Source: Mesorhizobium ventifaucium (lineage in GTDB: Bacteria > Pseudomonadota > Alphaproteobacteria > Rhizobiales > Rhizobiaceae). Taken from it: 64,000 nucleotides of DNA. The notes beneath the pieces were generated by a model. The model saw only the letters and a program-made list of their open reading frames with translations, had not been told where the DNA came from and made no database searches. Positions 63,017 to 64,000 of the stretch are shown here, one piece after another. The stretch spans positions 1 to 64,000 of the forward strand of contig NZ_CAKXZS010000056.1 of the NCBI RefSeq assembly GCF_935822925.1, in the 5' to 3' direction. The translations under genes were made by a program, and so were the position numbers. Within the stretch, counting starts at the first letter, position 1, and each line of letters begins with the position of its first letter.

Positions 63017-63796
63017 CTAACGGCGATCGCCCATGAACTGCAGCAGGAACATGAACAGGTTGATGAAGTCGAGATAGAGCCTCAGAGCGCCCATGATCGC
63101 CTTGCGGCCGGCGACATCGGTCTCGTCGCCCTCGAAATACATCTCCTTGATGTTCTGCGTGTCGTAGGCGGTCAGCCCTGCGAAGATCAGCACGCCGATC
63201 GCCGAAACGGCGAAGGTAAGCGCCGACGACTGCAGGAAGATGTTGATCACACTGGCGATGATCAGACCGACCAGGCCCATGATCAGGAACGAACCGAGCG
63301 CGGAAAGATCGCGCTTGGTCGTGTAGCCGTAGAGCGACAGTCCGCCAAAGGCGGCGGCGGTGGCGAAGAAGGTCTGCGAGATGCTGGCGGTGGTGTAGAC
63401 CAGGAAGATCGACGACAGCGACAGGCCGACGAGGCCGGCATAGACCCAGAACGTCGTCTGCGCGGCCGAAACGCTCATCGACTGGACGCGGAACGACAGG
63501 AACAGCACCGCTGCCAGCGGGGCAAAGATCACCAGCCATTTCAGCGGCGAGCCGAAGATCGCGTAGCCGAAGGACGTCAGCATATCGCCATTCGGCAGCG
63601 TAGCGACCGCCGAAGCCGGATCGGTGGTGGTGGCCAGCATGATCGTTCCGACCGCGGCGAGGCCGGTGATGAGGAGGCCAAGCCCCATCAGATTGTAGAC
63701 CTTGATCATATAAGCGCGCAGGCCCTGGTCGATAGCAGCATCGACGCCGACGCCGGGCACGGCACGCGTCTGATAATTGCGAACGGGTTCAGCCAT
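63017..63796 (-). CDS. Bax inhibitor-1/YccA family membrane protein
   Basis: This 259-residue protein has seven helices. LRAYMIKVYNLMGLGLLITG, TTASISQTFFATAAAFGGLS and LTAYDTQNIKEMYFEGDETD fit the BI-1/YbhL family, whose bacterial members act as pH-sensitive ion channels or protease modulators. GAGGATTTCC supports the ATG at 63796. It is a single gene with its own terminator. Confidence 0.93.
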   Translation of the reverse strand: MAEPVRNYQTRAVPGVGVDAAIDQGLRAYMIKVYNLMGLGLLITGLAAVGTIMLATTTDPASAVATLPNGDMLTSFGYAIFGSPLKWLVIFAPLAAVLFLSFRVQSMSVSAAQTTFWVYAGLVGLSLSSIFLVYTTASISQTFFATAAAFGGLSLYGYTTKRDLSALGSFLIMGLVGLIIASVINIFLQSSALTFAVSAIGVLIFAGLTAYDTQNIKEMYFEGDETDVAGRKAIMGALRLYLDFINLFMFLLQFMGDRR

Positions 63797-64000
63797 GGAA
63801 ATCCTCATATTGCTTCTGCCCCGTCCGGTGTCCGGTCATTTGGACCGAGGCGCCGCTGGCGGGGCTCCAGCATGCCTGCGGCGAAATATGATGGTTATTG
63901 GCGTCAAGAACAAGACCGTAACCGGGCGTAATGCTTCGTGAAGGAGCAAAAATCCGGATTTATCGGCGTTAAGAAGCCCAACATTAACAAGATTTAACCG
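63797..64000. other. Right-edge intergenic sequence
   Basis: No gene was recognised. It includes TTAACAAGATTTAA, a TTAA pair with six instead of seven spacer bases near the window end. The next gene lies beyond the window. Confidence 0.4.

Noticed and set aside
63970..64000. TTAA-N6-TTAA near the right edge as a CtrA site
   Set aside because: The spacer is six rather than seven bases, and the downstream gene is outside the window.

Overview
The window looks like chromosomal DNA of a Mesorhizobium-type alphaproteobacterium (Rhizobiales). It is GC-rich, and it encodes a Brucella Omp19-like lipoprotein, a CenR/OtpR-type regulator beside a cyclic-nucleotide-binding protein, and an mdh-sucCDAB-lpd cluster. 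Its intergenic spaces are full of palindromic mosaic repeats of the kind known from rhizobia. No rRNA, tRNA, CRISPR array, complete insertion sequence or prophage was recognised. Genus-level placement is inference.  Layout: 1-9.7 kb holds an L,D-transpeptidase, a response regulator, a cNMP-binding protein, exonuclease III, LolA, FtsK and the glnK-amtB nitrogen operon. 9.8-15.2 kb holds TesB, a Coq6/UbiH-type hydroxylase, YCII, OsmC and YceH proteins. 15.2-18.7 kb is sdhCDAB. 19-30 kb holds MliC, a diguanylate cyclase, leuC, a methyltransferase, an amino-acid ABC transporter, rplS, TSUP, trmD-rimM and xerC. 30.5-45.4 kb holds TraB/GumN, a Pro/Ala-rich membrane protein, then leftward mdh-sucC-cupin-(antitoxin, broken toxin)-sucD-sucA-sucB-lpd, with zapE and omp19 upstream. 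45.6-52.7 kb holds an MBL hydrolase and the dapF-mtaB-ftsY-yciB block. 52.7-64 kb holds an SMP-30 protein, ccmABDG without ccmC, acnA, a ceramidase-like protein and several small conserved proteins.  Functional themes are the TCA cycle (sdh, suc, lpd, mdh, acnA), cell division and envelope (ftsK, zapE, ftsY, yciB, lolA, omp19), nitrogen sensing, translation and tRNA modification, and cytochrome c maturation.  No classical undescribed defence or mobile system was found. The most unusual signal is the repeat landscape. Several unrelated repeat families start or end within a few bases of stop codons. Two repeats are inserted in frame inside ftsY. A toxin gene inside the suc operon has been inactivated, partly by a 19-bp duplication, while its antitoxin remains open.
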